From Halobaculum gomorrense (GTDB lineage Archaea > Halobacteriota > Halobacteria > Halobacteriales > Haloferacaceae): a stretch of DNA of 64,000 bases. A program made the position numbers and the translations under genes. The notes under the pieces were generated by a model. The model did not search any database and had not been told where the DNA came from. It was given only the letters and a program-made list of their open reading frames with translations. The stretch lies in contig NZ_FQWV01000001.1 in the NCBI RefSeq assembly GCF_900129775.1, positions 517,780 to 581,779 of the forward strand. Reading direction: 5' to 3'. Below, piece by piece: positions 25,638 through 35,279 of this stretch (the first letter of the stretch is position 1; each line of letters starts with the position of its first letter).

Positions 25638-26918
25638 ATGACGCGGGTTATCCACACCGGCGACACCCACATCGGGTATCGCCAGTACCACTCGCCAGAG
25701 CGGCGAGCGGACTTCCTCGACGCCTTCGAGCAGGTCGTCGCCGACGCGGTCGACGATGGCGTGGACGCCGTCGTCCACGCCGGCGACCTGTTTCACGACC
25801 GCCGGCCGGACCTCCCCGACCTGCTCGGCGTGCTCTCGGCCCTCCGGACGCTGGACGGCGCCGACATCCCGTTCCTCGCGGTCGTCGGCAACCACGAGTC
25901 CACGCGCGGCGGGCAGTGGCTTGACCTGTTCGAGTCGCTGGGGCTGGCGACCCGGCTGGACGACGAGCCGACCGTGATCGGCGACACGGCGTTCTACGGG
26001 CTCGATCACGTCCCAGAGAGCCGGCGTGACGCCCTGGAGTATGAGTTTGCCTCCCACGACGCCGACGCCGCGGTGCTGGTGAGCCACGGGCTGTTCGAGC
26101 CGTTCGCGTACGCCGACTGGGACACCGAGACGGTGCTGGCGGAGTCGACGGTCGCGTTCGACGCGGTGCTGCTCGGCGATAACCACACGCCGGACACCGC
26201 GCAGGTGTCGGGCGCCTGGGTGACGTACTGTGGATCGACGGAGCGCGCCTCAGCCAGCGAACGCGACCCCCGCGGCTACAACCTCGTCCGCCTCGGCGCG
26301 GACGCCGAGGCCGGCGACGATGCGGTCGACATCCGCCGTCGCGCGCTGGAGACGCGCCCGTTCGTCTTCGTCGACGTGGAGCTCGCCGAGGGAGAGGGAC
26401 TCGACCGCGTGCGCGACCGCGTCCGAGAGCGCGACGTGGCGGACGCGGTCGTCATCGTGCGGGTCACGGGCGACGGCGAGCCGATCGCGCCCGCGGCCGT
26501 CGAGGAGTTCGCCGCCGACCGCGGCGCGCTCGTTGCCCGCGTCACAGACCGCCGCGAGGTGGAGGCGGAGACGGAGCTGTCGGTGAGCTTCGCCGACCCC
26601 GACGAGGCGGTCCGCGAGCGCATCGGCGACCTCGGGCTCTCCGAGGCCGCCCGCGACGTGGACGACGTGGTCCGCGGCGACCTCCCCGACTCGAACGTCC
26701 GCGAGGAGGTGAAACGCCGGATCGAGGACCGGCTGGACGGCGCCGACGGGGTCGGCCCCGCGGACGGCGACGGTGAACCGGGCGACGCCCCTGACGACGG
26801 GAACGTCGGCGGCGACGATGGCGTCGCGGCGAACGCGCCCGATACCGGCCCGGAGGAGGACTCCCCCGCGACCGACCAGGACGGCGACGGGCAGCTCACG
26901 CTGGGTGATTCACGGTGA
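25638..26918 (+). CDS. mre11: DNA double-strand break repair nuclease Mre11
   Basis: 426 aa. The phosphoesterase motifs are complete: HTGDTHIGY (Asp9, His11), VHAGDLFHD (Asp50), VVGNHES (Asn85, His86), VSHGLF (His150) and LLGDNHTPD (His183). The usual GHxH appears as GDNH, a substitution I believe is normal in haloarchaea. A capping domain follows, then a long acidic tail ending GQLTLGDSR. With Rad50 it processes DNA ends; in Haloferax the complex also moderates homologous repair. The stop overlaps the rad50 GTG by four bases. Confidence 0.96.
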   Translation: MTRVIHTGDTHIGYRQYHSPERRADFLDAFEQVVADAVDDGVDAVVHAGDLFHDRRPDLPDLLGVLSALRTLDGADIPFLAVVGNHESTRGGQWLDLFESLGLATRLDDEPTVIGDTAFYGLDHVPESRRDALEYEFASHDADAAVLVSHGLFEPFAYADWDTETVLAESTVAFDAVLLGDNHTPDTAQVSGAWVTYCGSTERASASERDPRGYNLVRLGADAEAGDDAVDIRRRALETRPFVFVDVELAEGEGLDRVRDRVRERDVADAVVIVRVTGDGEPIAPAAVEEFAADRGALVARVTDRREVEAETELSVSFADPDEAVRERIGDLGLSEAARDVDDVVRGDLPDSNVREEVKRRIEDRLDGADGVGPADGDGEPGDAPDDGNVGGDDGVAANAPDTGPEEDSPATDQDGDGQLTLGDSR

Positions 26919-29623
26919 TATTCGACCGCTTGCGCCTGCGGAACTTCAAGCCGTACGCCGACACCGACCTGCGGCTGTCAGACGGCGTGACCGTCATCCA
27001 CGGGCTCAACGGCAGCGGGAAGTCCTCGCTGTTGGAGGCGTGCTTCTTCGCGCTGTACGGGTCGAAGGCGCTCGACGGCACGCTGGAGGACGTGGTGACC
27101 AACGGCGCCGAGGAGAGCGAGGTCGAGTTGTGGTTCTCTCACGACGGTCGGTCCTACCGCGTGCGCCGGGAGCTGAAGCGCTACGGCGACCAGATCCAGA
27201 CGACGACCTGCACGCTCGAATCCGACGACGAGGCCGTCCACCGCGACGGCGCGACGGACGTACGATCGTTCGTCGCCGACCTGCTCCGGATGGACGCGGA
27301 GGCGTTCGTCAACTGCGCGTACGTCCGCCAGGGCGAGGTGAACAAGCTCATCAACGCCACGCCGACCGAGCGGCAGGACATGATCGACGACCTCCTCCAA
27401 CTCGGCACGCTGGAGGAGTACCGCGAGCGCGCCGGCGACGCGCGCCTCGGCGTCGAGGACGTTCGCTCGGCCACGCGGGGCGCGCTGGAGAGCGTCGAAC
27501 AGCAGGTGACCGAGAAGGAGGAGCGAGACCTGCACGACCGGCTCAATTCCCTGGAATCAACGCTCGCGGATGTCGACGAGCAGATCGAGAACTACGAGCA
27601 GCAGCGCGAGAAGGCGGCGTCCACGCGCGATGAGGCCCGCGACGTGCTCGACGAGTACGAGCAGCGCCGCGAGGAACTGGCCGGTTTGGAGTCGGACATC
27701 GAGGACCTGGAGGCGACGATCCGCGAGGACGAGGCAGAGCGCGAGCGGCTCGGCGACCGGATCGCCGACCTCCGCGACCGCGTCGACGACGCCGAGGTCA
27801 CGCTCGACGCGCGGCTCTCGACCGTCGACGTCGACGGCGCCGACCCGGAGACGCTCGACGCGCGCCGCGAGGACCTCGACGACCGCGAGGACGAGGTGCG
27901 CGAGGAGCTCCGCGAGACGCGCTCGCGGGTGAACGCCCTGACGAACCAGTCGGAGAACCTCGCGGAGACGGCCGAGGAGGCCGCCGATCGCGCAGACGAG
28001 AAGCGTGCCCGCGCCGCGGAGCTCGACGACGAGGCCGAGGCGGCGGCGGAGACGCTCGCCGAGCGCGAGGAGTCGCTCACGGAGCTGAAAACGGAGCGCG
28101 AGGAACTACGGGCGACGTTCGAGGACGCTCCCGTCTCGGTTGGCGACGCGACGGCGCACCGCGAGTCGGTCCGCGAGGACCTGGAGGCGGTGCGCGCGGA
28201 GATCCGCGAGATGAGTAGCAAGGCGAGTGCCGCGCGCTCGCGCGTGGAGGAGGCCGAGCGGCTGCTGGAGGAGGGGAAGTGTCCGGAGTGCGGTCAGCCG
28301 GTCGACGGCTCTCCGCACGTCGACGGGCTCGACGGCGAGCGCGAGCGCGTCGCGGAGTTGGAAGCGGACCTCGCCGACCTCACCGAGCGCGAGACCGAGT
28401 TGGAGGAGGCGCTCGACCGGGCGGCGGAGCTCGTCGAGGCGGAAAACCGACTCGGCCAGATCGCTGACACCCGCGGGCTGGTCGAGGACGGCATCGCCGA
28501 GAAAGAGGCGGAGATCGAACAGGCGAGCAAGCGCGCGACCGACCTGCGCGAGGAGGCCGAGGATCTGGAGTCGCAGGCCGAGGAGAAACGCGAGGTCGGC
28601 GATCAAAAGGCAGAGGAAGCCGAGGAGGCGAGCGCGGACGCCGAGGCGCTCGAATCGGACCTCGACGCGATCGAAACCGCCCGCGACCGGCTGGACGCCG
28701 TCGAGCGTGCGCGCGAGGAGATCGTAGACGCGGAAGCCGAGATCGAACGGCTGACCGAGAAGCGCGCCGACATTGCAGACCGCAACGACGAGCGACGGGA
28801 GTTCCTCGCGACGAAGCGCGAGCGCCGCGACGACCTCCGGGACGCGTTCGACGACGAGCGAGTGGAGTCAGCTCGCGAGCGCCTCGACAACGCCGAGGAG
28901 TACATCGAACAGGTGGACGAGGCGTTGGCTGACCTGCGCGCGCGCCGCGACGACCTCACGAGCCGGATCGGCGCGGTCGAGAACGAACTGGACGAGCTGG
29001 AGGCGCTGCGCGAGCGCCGAGACGCGCTGGCCGACCGGGTCGCCGAGTTGGACGCGCTCCACGACGAGACCGAGGACCTGGAGGCGATGTACGGCGACCT
29101 CCGGGCGGAGCTCCGCCGGGCGAACGTCGAGAGCCTCGAACGGATGCTCAACGAGACGTTCGAGCTCGTGTACGGCAACGACGCCTACTCCCACATCGAG
29201 CTGGACGGCGAGTACGAGCTGACGGTCTACCAGAAGGACGGCGAACCGCTGGACCCCGAGCAGCTCTCCGGCGGCGAGCGGGCGCTGTTCAACCTATCGC
29301 TGCGGTGTGCTATCTACCGCCTGCTCGCGGAGGGAATCGAAGGCGCGTCGCCGACGCCGCCGCTCATCCTCGACGAGCCGACGGTGTTCCTCGACTCGGG
29401 GCACGTCTCCCGACTGGCCGACCTGATCGAGGAGATGCGCGGGTTCGGCGTCCGGCAGATCCTGATCGTCAGCCACGACGACGAACTCGTCGGCGCCGCG
29501 GACGAACTCATCCGCGTGGAGAAGAACCCCACCTCGAACCGATCGACGGTCGAACGGGTCGCTGACCCGTCGCTCTCGGCGGTCGATATCCCGACGGGCG
29601 ACGCCGAGCACACCGACGACTGA
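26915..29623 (+). CDS. rad50: DNA repair ATPase Rad50
   Basis: 902 aa starting at GTG 26915, overlapping the mre11 stop. Walker A is GLNGSGKS (30-38). Long coiled coils flank the zinc hook CPECGQP (Cys456, Cys459). The signature [12 protein letters not shown] lies near 783 and Walker [12 protein letters not shown] near 817, with the switch His in LIVSHDDEL. It is an SMC-like ATPase that tethers DNA ends and gates Mre11. Coiled-coil arms of about 300 residues each are normal for archaea. Confidence 0.97.
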   Translation: MIFDRLRLRNFKPYADTDLRLSDGVTVIHGLNGSGKSSLLEACFFALYGSKALDGTLEDVVTNGAEESEVELWFSHDGRSYRVRRELKRYGDQIQTTTCTLESDDEAVHRDGATDVRSFVADLLRMDAEAFVNCAYVRQGEVNKLINATPTERQDMIDDLLQLGTLEEYRERAGDARLGVEDVRSATRGALESVEQQVTEKEERDLHDRLNSLESTLADVDEQIENYEQQREKAASTRDEARDVLDEYEQRREELAGLESDIEDLEATIREDEAERERLGDRIADLRDRVDDAEVTLDARLSTVDVDGADPETLDARREDLDDREDEVREELRETRSRVNALTNQSENLAETAEEAADRADEKRARAAELDDEAEAAAETLAEREESLTELKTEREELRATFEDAPVSVGDATAHRESVREDLEAVRAEIREMSSKASAARSRVEEAERLLEEGKCPECGQPVDGSPHVDGLDGERERVAELEADLADLTERETELEEALDRAAELVEAENRLGQIADTRGLVEDGIAEKEAEIEQASKRATDLREEAEDLESQAEEKREVGDQKAEEAEEASADAEALESDLDAIETARDRLDAVERAREEIVDAEAEIERLTEKRADIADRNDERREFLATKRERRDDLRDAFDDERVESARERLDNAEEYIEQVDEALADLRARRDDLTSRIGAVENELDELEALRERRDALADRVAELDALHDETEDLEAMYGDLRAELRRANVESLERMLNETFELVYGNDAYSHIELDGEYELTVYQKDGEPLDPEQLSGGERALFNLSLRCAIYRLLAEGIEGASPTPPLILDEPTVFLDSGHVSRLADLIEEMRGFGVRQILIVSHDDELVGAADELIRVEKNPTSNRSTVERVADPSLSAVDIPTGDAEHTDD

Positions 29624-29670
29624 CTCCTCGGGGAACCGCCGACCGCGACGGGTCCGGCCGGGCCGGCCGG

Positions 29671-30090
29671 TCAGCCGCGAAGGCGCTCGACGACCGCCGT
29701 CGTCGCGTCTGTCGGCTCGTAGCCGCGCTCGCCGGCGACGGTCGTCTCGTCGATCAGCCCCGCGGCGCGGAACTCCGCGAGCAGGCCGTGGAGATCGGAC
29801 TCGCACAGGTCGTAAGAGTCCAGCAGCGACCGCACCGACAGCGCCCCGCGGTCGGCGAACTCGACGAGCAAGCCGAGCGCGCGCTCGTCGCGACACGCCA
29901 ACACCGCCCGACGGAGGTCGGTCGGCAGACCACCGGATGCGGCCGACAGCGGCGACTCCCCGTCCGCTTCGAGGTCGGCGTTCGGGAGGAAGCGCTCCTC
30001 GCCAGTCGCCGGGTCGCGCACGAGACTCGACTCCGACGACCGCTTCACGAGCAGGTACCGCGTGCCGTCAGCGTCCCGAACCGACTGCAT
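29671..30090 (-). CDS. Winged-helix haloarchaeal protein downstream of rad50
   Basis: 139 aa. A beta-rich start (GTRYLLVKRSSESSLVRDPA, EERFLPNADLE) precedes a winged-helix unit (~60-138; LRRAVLACRDERALGLLVEF, LLDSYDLCESDLHGLLAEFR, AAGLIDETTV). It converges on rad50 with 47 bases between. I recall a family labelled DUF7346 at this position in relatives (unverified). A DNA-binding role is suggested by the fold only. Confidence 0.7.
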   Translation of the reverse strand: MQSVRDADGTRYLLVKRSSESSLVRDPATGEERFLPNADLEADGESPLSAASGGLPTDLRRAVLACRDERALGLLVEFADRGALSVRSLLDSYDLCESDLHGLLAEFRAAGLIDETTVAGERGYEPTDATTAVVERLRG

Positions 30091-30178
30091 GGTCGGTGAG
30101 AGCGGACGAGCGCGAAAAGGCGTGTCGATGCCGGCGGTCGCGGCGACCCGGCGGCCTCCCCCACGGTTGGGGTCGGGG

Positions 30179-30583
30179 TCAGCTCCCGTCGGGGTCGGAA
30201 TCGGGTCCGGCGGGGTCGTCCCCGGCGTCCGAACCGTCCGTGTCGTCCTCGTCGTGATCCCGCCGTTTGAACGCGCGGACCGTCTGATACACGCGGACGC
30301 CCGCGAGCAGGCCGATCGCGATCGACGCCCCGCCCAGCCGCCAGTCGCCGCGGAACCCGACGAGCATCAGACCGAGCGATACCCCCAATAGCGCGACGTT
30401 GGCGTACACGACCGCGGCGACGAACGCCCGCTGGACGGCCGGGTCGACCGTCGACGGGTCCGGCAGCGACGCCGACGGGTCGTCTACCGACGGAATATCG
30501 ACGCGGGGGCCGTGCTCCTCGGCCTCGCCGGCCTGCCGTTCGAGGTCGAACAGCTCCCCGTCTTCGTCGTCCTCGCCGAACAC
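30179..30583 (-). CDS. Two-helix haloarchaeal membrane protein
   Basis: 134 aa from GTG 30583 (VFGEDDEDGELFDLERQAGE). An acidic cytosolic start is followed by two membrane helices (RAFVAAVVYANVALLGVSLG and LGGASIAIGLLAGVRVYQTV) and a very acidic tail. No known motif. Possibly the family I recall as DUF7322 (unverified). Together with the genes on either side it forms a small leftward group before polB. Confidence 0.68.
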   Translation of the reverse strand: MFGEDDEDGELFDLERQAGEAEEHGPRVDIPSVDDPSASLPDPSTVDPAVQRAFVAAVVYANVALLGVSLGLMLVGFRGDWRLGGASIAIGLLAGVRVYQTVRAFKRRDHDEDDTDGSDAGDDPAGPDSDPDGS

Positions 30584-30659
30584 GTGCGGTGCTTGGCCGA
30601 CGACCGGCAAAAGGGTTGGTAGACCGGCGGCCACCGGCCGTCGGTCGACGGACGCGCGT

Positions 30660-30830
30660 CTACGCGAGGTCGGCGAGCGTCACCGCGGTGCTCGCCTCCA
30701 CCCACGCGAGGGGATTCTCGGCGTCGTAGAGCACCGTTCGCCCGTCGTCCTCGTACGCCTCGACCGTCTCGACGGCCTCGTCCGGGCTCGCGCCCGAGCG
30801 ATCCAACGGGGAATCGGATGCGTGGGTCAT
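30660..30830 (-). CDS. 56-residue haloarchaeal protein
   Basis: 56 aa from ATG 30830 to TAG 30660. It has an acidic helical start (SPDEAVETVEAYEDDGRT) and the striking core VLYDAENPLAWVEAS, then a short tail TLADLA. I recall this core from many small haloarchaeal proteins grouped as DUF7331 (unverified). It has no cysteines or membrane helix. It is divergent from polB, and an AT-rich element (ggtatgtaatggcacggtatatg, 30841-30863) upstream could serve as its promoter. Function unknown. Confidence 0.75.
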   Translation of the reverse strand: MTHASDSPLDRSGASPDEAVETVEAYEDDGRTVLYDAENPLAWVEASTAVTLADLA

Positions 30831-31030
30831 CGCTGAACCGTGGTATGTAATGGCACGGTATATGCCTTTCCGTGGCGGTTGTCCTCGCCATCGTCGCCTC
30901 GGCGGGCGATCTGCTCGCGGTATTCGAACGCCCCCTGGATCGGAGTACGTCGGGGATACCGCGGCGAACGGACATCCTACCCGCCGGTGTCCGTTGCGTT
31001 CGAACGCCTGACGGCGCCTCCGAAAGGGAG

Positions 31031-31039
31031 GTTTTTACC
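31031..31039 (+). promoter_or_regulatory. TATA box of polB
   Basis: GTTTTTACC is ~27 bases before ATG 31062. It sets the polB start and rules out the 74-codon upstream extension. Confidence 0.6.
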
Positions 31040-31061
31040 GGCGACCGGCAAAGAACCGCCA

Positions 31062-34000
31062 ATGAGCGATTCGCAGGCGGGCCTCGACCAGTTCGCCGGC
31101 GGCGGGGACGCCGACGCCGGGGACGGCCACGGGGACCGCCCCGACGCCGAGGCGGCACACGTCGCCGGCGCGGGGCAGGGGCGAGTGAGCGCGGTCGTCG
31201 ACCGCGAGGACATCGTCGTGCCGGACTCGACGGGTACTGTCGAGTTCATGGTCACCGCCGTCGACTACACCGTCGAGGGAACTGGCGCCGAGGAGTACCC
31301 CGTCGTCCACGTGTTCGGGCGGACCGCCGACAACGAGCCCGAGCACGTCCGCGTCCTCGGTATCGAGCCGTACTTCTACGTCGCGACGGCTGACATCGAG
31401 GATCGGACTCTCGTCGAGGAGTACGACGTGATCCTCGACACGCGTGAGGAGGGGCCGAACGGCGGGCGGTTCGAGTCGATCCGAGGGGAGCCGGTGACGA
31501 AGGTCGTCGCCCGAACGCCCCGCGACGTGGGCCAGATCCGCGACGACTTCGAGCGGACGTACGAGGCGGACATCCTGTTCCCGAACCGGTTCCTCATCGA
31601 CCACGGCGTGACCTCGGGGCTGCGCGTCGAGGAGCGACGACTCGACGCGCGCGACGGCGAGAATCTCGGCCGGCTGCAGGTCACGCCAGACCACCTCGAA
31701 CCGACTGACGTGGACGCGGACATCCGCGTGAACACCTTCGACATCGAGGTCGACGACCGCAACGGGTTCCCGGAGGATGGCGAGGAGCCGGTCGTGTGTC
31801 TCACCTCTCACGACTCCTACCGCGACGAGTACGTCGCCTGGCTGTACGACGCGCCCGTCGGCGGCGTCGACGCCCCCGCGGCACTCGACGACTACGAGCA
31901 GATCGGCGACCGCGACGGCGACCTGCGGGTCGAGACGTTCGCCGAGGAGGACGCCATGCTCGACGCGTTTCTCGAATATATCTCTAACACCGATCCAGAT
32001 ATTTTAACTGGTTGGAATTTCGAAGATTTCGACGCGCCGTACTTCCTCGACCGCTGTGAGGAACTCGACCCGAGGAGCGACTACGACCTCTCCCCGGACC
32101 GGCTCTCGCGCGTGAACGAGACGTGGCGCTCGGGCTGGGGCGGCCCCGACGTGAAGGGCCGGGTCGTGTTCGACCTGCTGTACGCCTACCAGCGCACCCA
32201 GTTCTCTGAGCTGGAGTCGTACAGGCTCGACGCGGTCGGCGAGCTCGAACTCAACGTGGGCAAGGAGCGCTACACCGGCGATATCGGCGACCTCTGGGAG
32301 AGGGACCCTGAGCGGCTGTTGGAGTACAACGTCCGCGACGTGGAGCTGTGCGTCGAGATCGACCGGAAGCAGAACATCGTGGCGTTCTGGGACGACGCGC
32401 GGAAGTTCGTCGGCTGTCAACTGGAGGACGCCCCCACCCCCGGCGACGCCGTCGACATGTACGTCCTCCACAACGCCTTCGGCGACTTCGTCCTGCCGAC
32501 GAAGGGCCAACAGGAGGGCGAGGACTTCGAGGGCGGGGCTGTCTTCGAGCCCATCTCCGGGGTCGAGGAGATGGTGTCGGTGCTGGACTTGAAGAGCCTG
32601 TACCCGATGTGCATGGTGACGATCAACGCCAGTCCCGAGACCATCGTCGAGGACCCCGACTCCTTCGACGGGGAGACGTACCGCGCGCCCAACGGGACCC
32701 GGTTCCGGAAGGAGCCCGACGGCATGATGCGCGAGATGGTCGACGAACTGCTCACCGAGCGCGAGCGCCTGAAGGGCGAACGCAACGAGCACGACCCCGG
32801 GTCGGACGCCTACGAGCAGTACGACCGGCAGCAGGCCGCGACGAAGGTGATCATGAACTGCTTCACGCCGGATACGGAGGTCGTCACGACGGACGGCGTC
32901 AAAGCGATCACGGACCTCGACGTGGGCGACGAGGTGTACTCGCTCGACCCGGAGACGATGGAGATGGAGACGAAGCCGGTCACCGAGACGCACGCGTATC
33001 CCGACTACCGCGGGGACCTGATCGACATCGAGACGAGCAAGATGGACTTCCGCGTCACGCCGAACCACCGCATGCTCGTCCGGAAGGACGAGACGAACGG
33101 GGTCTCGAGAGAGGAGGACGACTACCGGTTCGTCGAGGCCGGCGGCCTTGACCGGGCGACGAACTACCAACTCCCACACGACTGGTCCGGCCCGGACGGG
33201 GACCGGATCAATGAGGTCGACCTCACCCGGCTGCTCGACGACGGCTACGAGGTCTGGGCGAACAACGACGTGCACGGCCACACGTTGGCCGCGGAACTTG
33301 GGTACTACCCGAAGAAGGTCGTCAAAAACGACATCGGGACGACTGGCTACGTCTTCTCGGCCGAGGAGTTCGAGGAGCACCGCGACTATCTGGACTCGGT
33401 CTGCTCTGAGTTCTACGTCCACAGCGAGCCGAACCGGAAGTGGGTCCCGCGAACGTACGACGGCGACGATTTCCTCGACCTCCTGGCGTGGTACGTCACG
33501 GAGGGGAACGTGTACACGTCCGAGGAGAAGCGGTTCGGCGATCAGCTCCGGGGGTCCGCCACGACGGTCAAGATCGCACAGAACGCCGTCGCGGATGGCG
33601 GGATGTCCCACCACGCCGCCATCGGCGACCTCCTTGACCGGATGGGGTTCGACACGTACGTCGACGACCGGGCGTACCAGTTCACGTCCAAACTCCTCGG
33701 CGAAGCGTTCAGGGAACTCTGTGGCGCGAACAGCTTCGAGAAACGAATTCCGGACCTCGTGTTCGACGCAAGTCAGGAACAGAAACGGCGGTTCCTCGAC
33801 ACGCTCATCGCCGGGGACGGGGACCGACAGTCGGGAAACTCGTGGCGCTACACTACGTCGAGCGACCGACTCCGCGACGACGTACTCCGGCTCTGTGCGC
33901 ACATCGGACGCACCGCGAACTACAACCACGACAGCGGGTCGTGGCGCATCTACTGCACGGAGGACTCGAAGAACACCCTTCGGACGCACCGGAGCGGCGG

Positions 34001-35144
34001 CCGGTCCACCGCCGAGGAGGGGGTGTACTGTGTCACGGTCGCGGACAACCACACACTCCTCGCCGGCCGGAACGGCAAGTTCCAGTTCGTCGGCCAGTCG
34101 CTGTACGGCGTCTCCGGCTGGGAACGATTCCGACTGTACGACAAGGAGAACGCTGCCGCGATCACCGCGATGGGTCGTCGGGTCATCGAGTTCACCGAGC
34201 AGGCAGTCGACGAACTCGGCCGTGACGTGACATACGGTGACACGGATTCGGTTATGTTGAGTTTATCTGATATTTCCGAGGAGGAGATCGAGGACGCGAC
34301 TGTCTCCGAGGAGATGGCCGAGGTCCACCCCGAGATGTCCGATCAGGATCTCCTCAGGCTCGCGGCGGTAATCCGGCTCTCACAGGAGATAGAAGAGCAC
34401 ATCAACGGCCGCTACGACGACTTCGCGCGCGAGGAACTCGATGCGGAGGAACACCGCTTCGAGATCGAGTTCGAGAAACTCTACCGTCGGTTCTTCCAGG
34501 CCGGCAAAAAGAAGCGCTACGCCGGCCACATCGTCTGGAAGGAGGGGAAGGATGTCGACGACATCGACATCACCGGCTTCGAGTACAAGCGCTCGGACAT
34601 CGCCCCCGTCACGAAGCGCGTCCAGAAGCGGGTCATCGAAATGATCGTCCACGGGGAGGACACCGAAGACATCGCCGACTACTTGCACGAGGAGATCCAG
34701 CGCTTCCTCGACGGCGACGCCGACCTCGACGAGGTTGGGATCCCCGGCGGAATCGGCAAGCGGCTGGAGAGCTACGAAACCGACACCGCTCAGGTCCGCG
34801 GCGCCAAGTATGCGAACCTCATGCTGGGCACCAACTTCCAACGCGGGTCGAAGCCGAAGCGCCTGTACCTGGAGAAGGTCCACCCGGACTTCTTCCGCCG
34901 GATGGAGGACGAGGAGGGGTTCGACCCGCAGCGTGACCCGCTGTACGGCGAGTTCAAGCGCGACCCAGACGTGATCTGCTTCGAGTACGCCGACGAGGTG
35001 CCCGACGAGTTCGAGGTCGACTGGGACAAGATGCTCGACAAGACGCTTGAAGGACCGATCGCGCGGATCATCGAGGCGCTGGGGATGTCGTGGGAGGAGG
35101 TCAAAAGCGGGCAAGAACAGACGGGACTCGGGAGCTTCATGTAG
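31062..35144 (+). CDS. polB: Family B DNA polymerase precursor with intein
   Basis: 1360 codons, giving a 947-residue polymerase after removal of a 413-residue intein (precursor residues 600-1012). Exonuclease motifs are FDIEV (Exo I), GWNFEDFD (Exo II) and YNVRDVELCV (Exo III). Polymerase motifs are DLKSLYP (A), KVIMN-SLYG (B, split by the intein) and YGDTDS (C), with KKRYAG downstream. It is the replicative or repair B-type enzyme of haloarchaea. The N-terminal ~40 residues are Gly/Asp-rich. Two short AT-rich patches (31968-32030 and 34230-34277) fall on Exo II and motif C. Transcription is from its own TATA box. Confidence 0.97.
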   Translation: MSDSQAGLDQFAGGGDADAGDGHGDRPDAEAAHVAGAGQGRVSAVVDREDIVVPDSTGTVEFMVTAVDYTVEGTGAEEYPVVHVFGRTADNEPEHVRVLGIEPYFYVATADIEDRTLVEEYDVILDTREEGPNGGRFESIRGEPVTKVVARTPRDVGQIRDDFERTYEADILFPNRFLIDHGVTSGLRVEERRLDARDGENLGRLQVTPDHLEPTDVDADIRVNTFDIEVDDRNGFPEDGEEPVVCLTSHDSYRDEYVAWLYDAPVGGVDAPAALDDYEQIGDRDGDLRVETFAEEDAMLDAFLEYISNTDPDILTGWNFEDFDAPYFLDRCEELDPRSDYDLSPDRLSRVNETWRSGWGGPDVKGRVVFDLLYAYQRTQFSELESYRLDAVGELELNVGKERYTGDIGDLWERDPERLLEYNVRDVELCVEIDRKQNIVAFWDDARKFVGCQLEDAPTPGDAVDMYVLHNAFGDFVLPTKGQQEGEDFEGGAVFEPISGVEEMVSVLDLKSLYPMCMVTINASPETIVEDPDSFDGETYRAPNGTRFRKEPDGMMREMVDELLTERERLKGERNEHDPGSDAYEQYDRQQAATKVIMNCFTPDTEVVTTDGVKAITDLDVGDEVYSLDPETMEMETKPVTETHAYPDYRGDLIDIETSKMDFRVTPNHRMLVRKDETNGVSREEDDYRFVEAGGLDRATNYQLPHDWSGPDGDRINEVDLTRLLDDGYEVWANNDVHGHTLAAELGYYPKKVVKNDIGTTGYVFSAEEFEEHRDYLDSVCSEFYVHSEPNRKWVPRTYDGDDFLDLLAWYVTEGNVYTSEEKRFGDQLRGSATTVKIAQNAVADGGMSHHAAIGDLLDRMGFDTYVDDRAYQFTSKLLGEAFRELCGANSFEKRIPDLVFDASQEQKRRFLDTLIAGDGDRQSGNSWRYTTSSDRLRDDVLRLCAHIGRTANYNHDSGSWRIYCTEDSKNTLRTHRSGGRSTAEEGVYCVTVADNHTLLAGRNGKFQFVGQSLYGVSGWERFRLYDKENAAAITAMGRRVIEFTEQAVDELGRDVTYGDTDSVMLSLSDISEEEIEDATVSEEMAEVHPEMSDQDLLRLAAVIRLSQEIEEHINGRYDDFAREELDAEEHRFEIEFEKLYRRFFQAGKKKRYAGHIVWKEGKDVDDIDITGFEYKRSDIAPVTKRVQKRVIEMIVHGEDTEDIADYLHEEIQRFLDGDADLDEVGIPGGIGKRLESYETDTAQVRGAKYANLMLGTNFQRGSKPKRLYLEKVHPDFFRRMEDEEGFDPQRDPLYGEFKRDPDVICFEYADEVPDEFEVDWDKMLDKTLEGPIARIIEALGMSWEEVKSGQEQTGLGSFM
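31968..32030 (+). other. Low-GC synonymous patch over PolB Exo II
   Basis: 63 bases encoding residues 303-323 (ending GWNFEDF) contain 21 G/C, about 33 percent, in a gene that is otherwise strongly GC-rich. Rare codons include TTA, ATT, ACT, GGT and AAT. The protein is fully conserved in sense, so the deviation is synonymous. Confidence 0.85.
32859..34097 (+). mobile_element. PolB intein with LAGLIDADG homing endonuclease
   Basis: 413 residues between the motif B halves KVIMN and SLYGVSG. Splice block A begins CFTPDTEVVTTDG, block B is FRVTPNHRMLV and block F is VYCVTVADNHTLLAG. The endonuclease has both dodecapeptide motifs, LLAWYVTEGN and LDTLIAGDGD, each with its acidic residue, so it may be active. 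The first residue is Cys, the +1 residue is Ser, but the intein ends Phe-Val-Gly-Gln instead of the usual His-Asn. It is in frame with no stop. Haloarchaeal polB inteins at this site are well known. Confidence 0.93.
34230..34277 (+). other. Low-GC synonymous patch over PolB motif C
   Basis: 48 bases encoding the TYGDTDS catalytic motif and SVMLSLSDIS contain 19 G/C; the last 27 bases have only 8. Codons TTA, TTG, AGT, GTT, TCT and ATT are unlike the rest of the gene. It begins 132 bases after the intein, and the DNA between is GC-rich, so it is a separate patch. Confidence 0.8.
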
Positions 35145-35177
35145 GCGCTTCGACGACTTTCTCGCCCGAGATTTCAT

Positions 35178-35195
35178 ATCCTGAAAAGGATTTTT
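35178..35195 (+). terminator. Hairpin and T-run after polB
   Basis: ATCCT-gaaa-AGGAT is a perfect five-base stem with a four-base loop, followed directly by TTTTT. It lies 33 bases after the polB stop and probably ends that transcript before the suf genes. Confidence 0.55.
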
Positions 35196-35279
35196 CTCCA
35201 TCGAAAAGCGCACTCGTGTGGATGCGAAACCTTCATGCGTCGAACGACCCCATTCATCTCTAGAGGCGTATACACGAAT

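Noticed and set aside
25638-26918. Mre11 catalytic defect from GDNH instead of GHxH
   Set aside because: All other metal ligands are intact, and I believe this substitution is common to haloarchaeal Mre11, so inactivation cannot be claimed.
32004-34052. Long antisense ORF across the intein
   Set aside because: Shadow of the polB frame; no family similarity visible.
35145-35279. Riboswitch before sufC
   Set aside because: The one clear stem (35178-35191) is followed by a T-run and fits a polB terminator; no known aptamer fold is recognisable.
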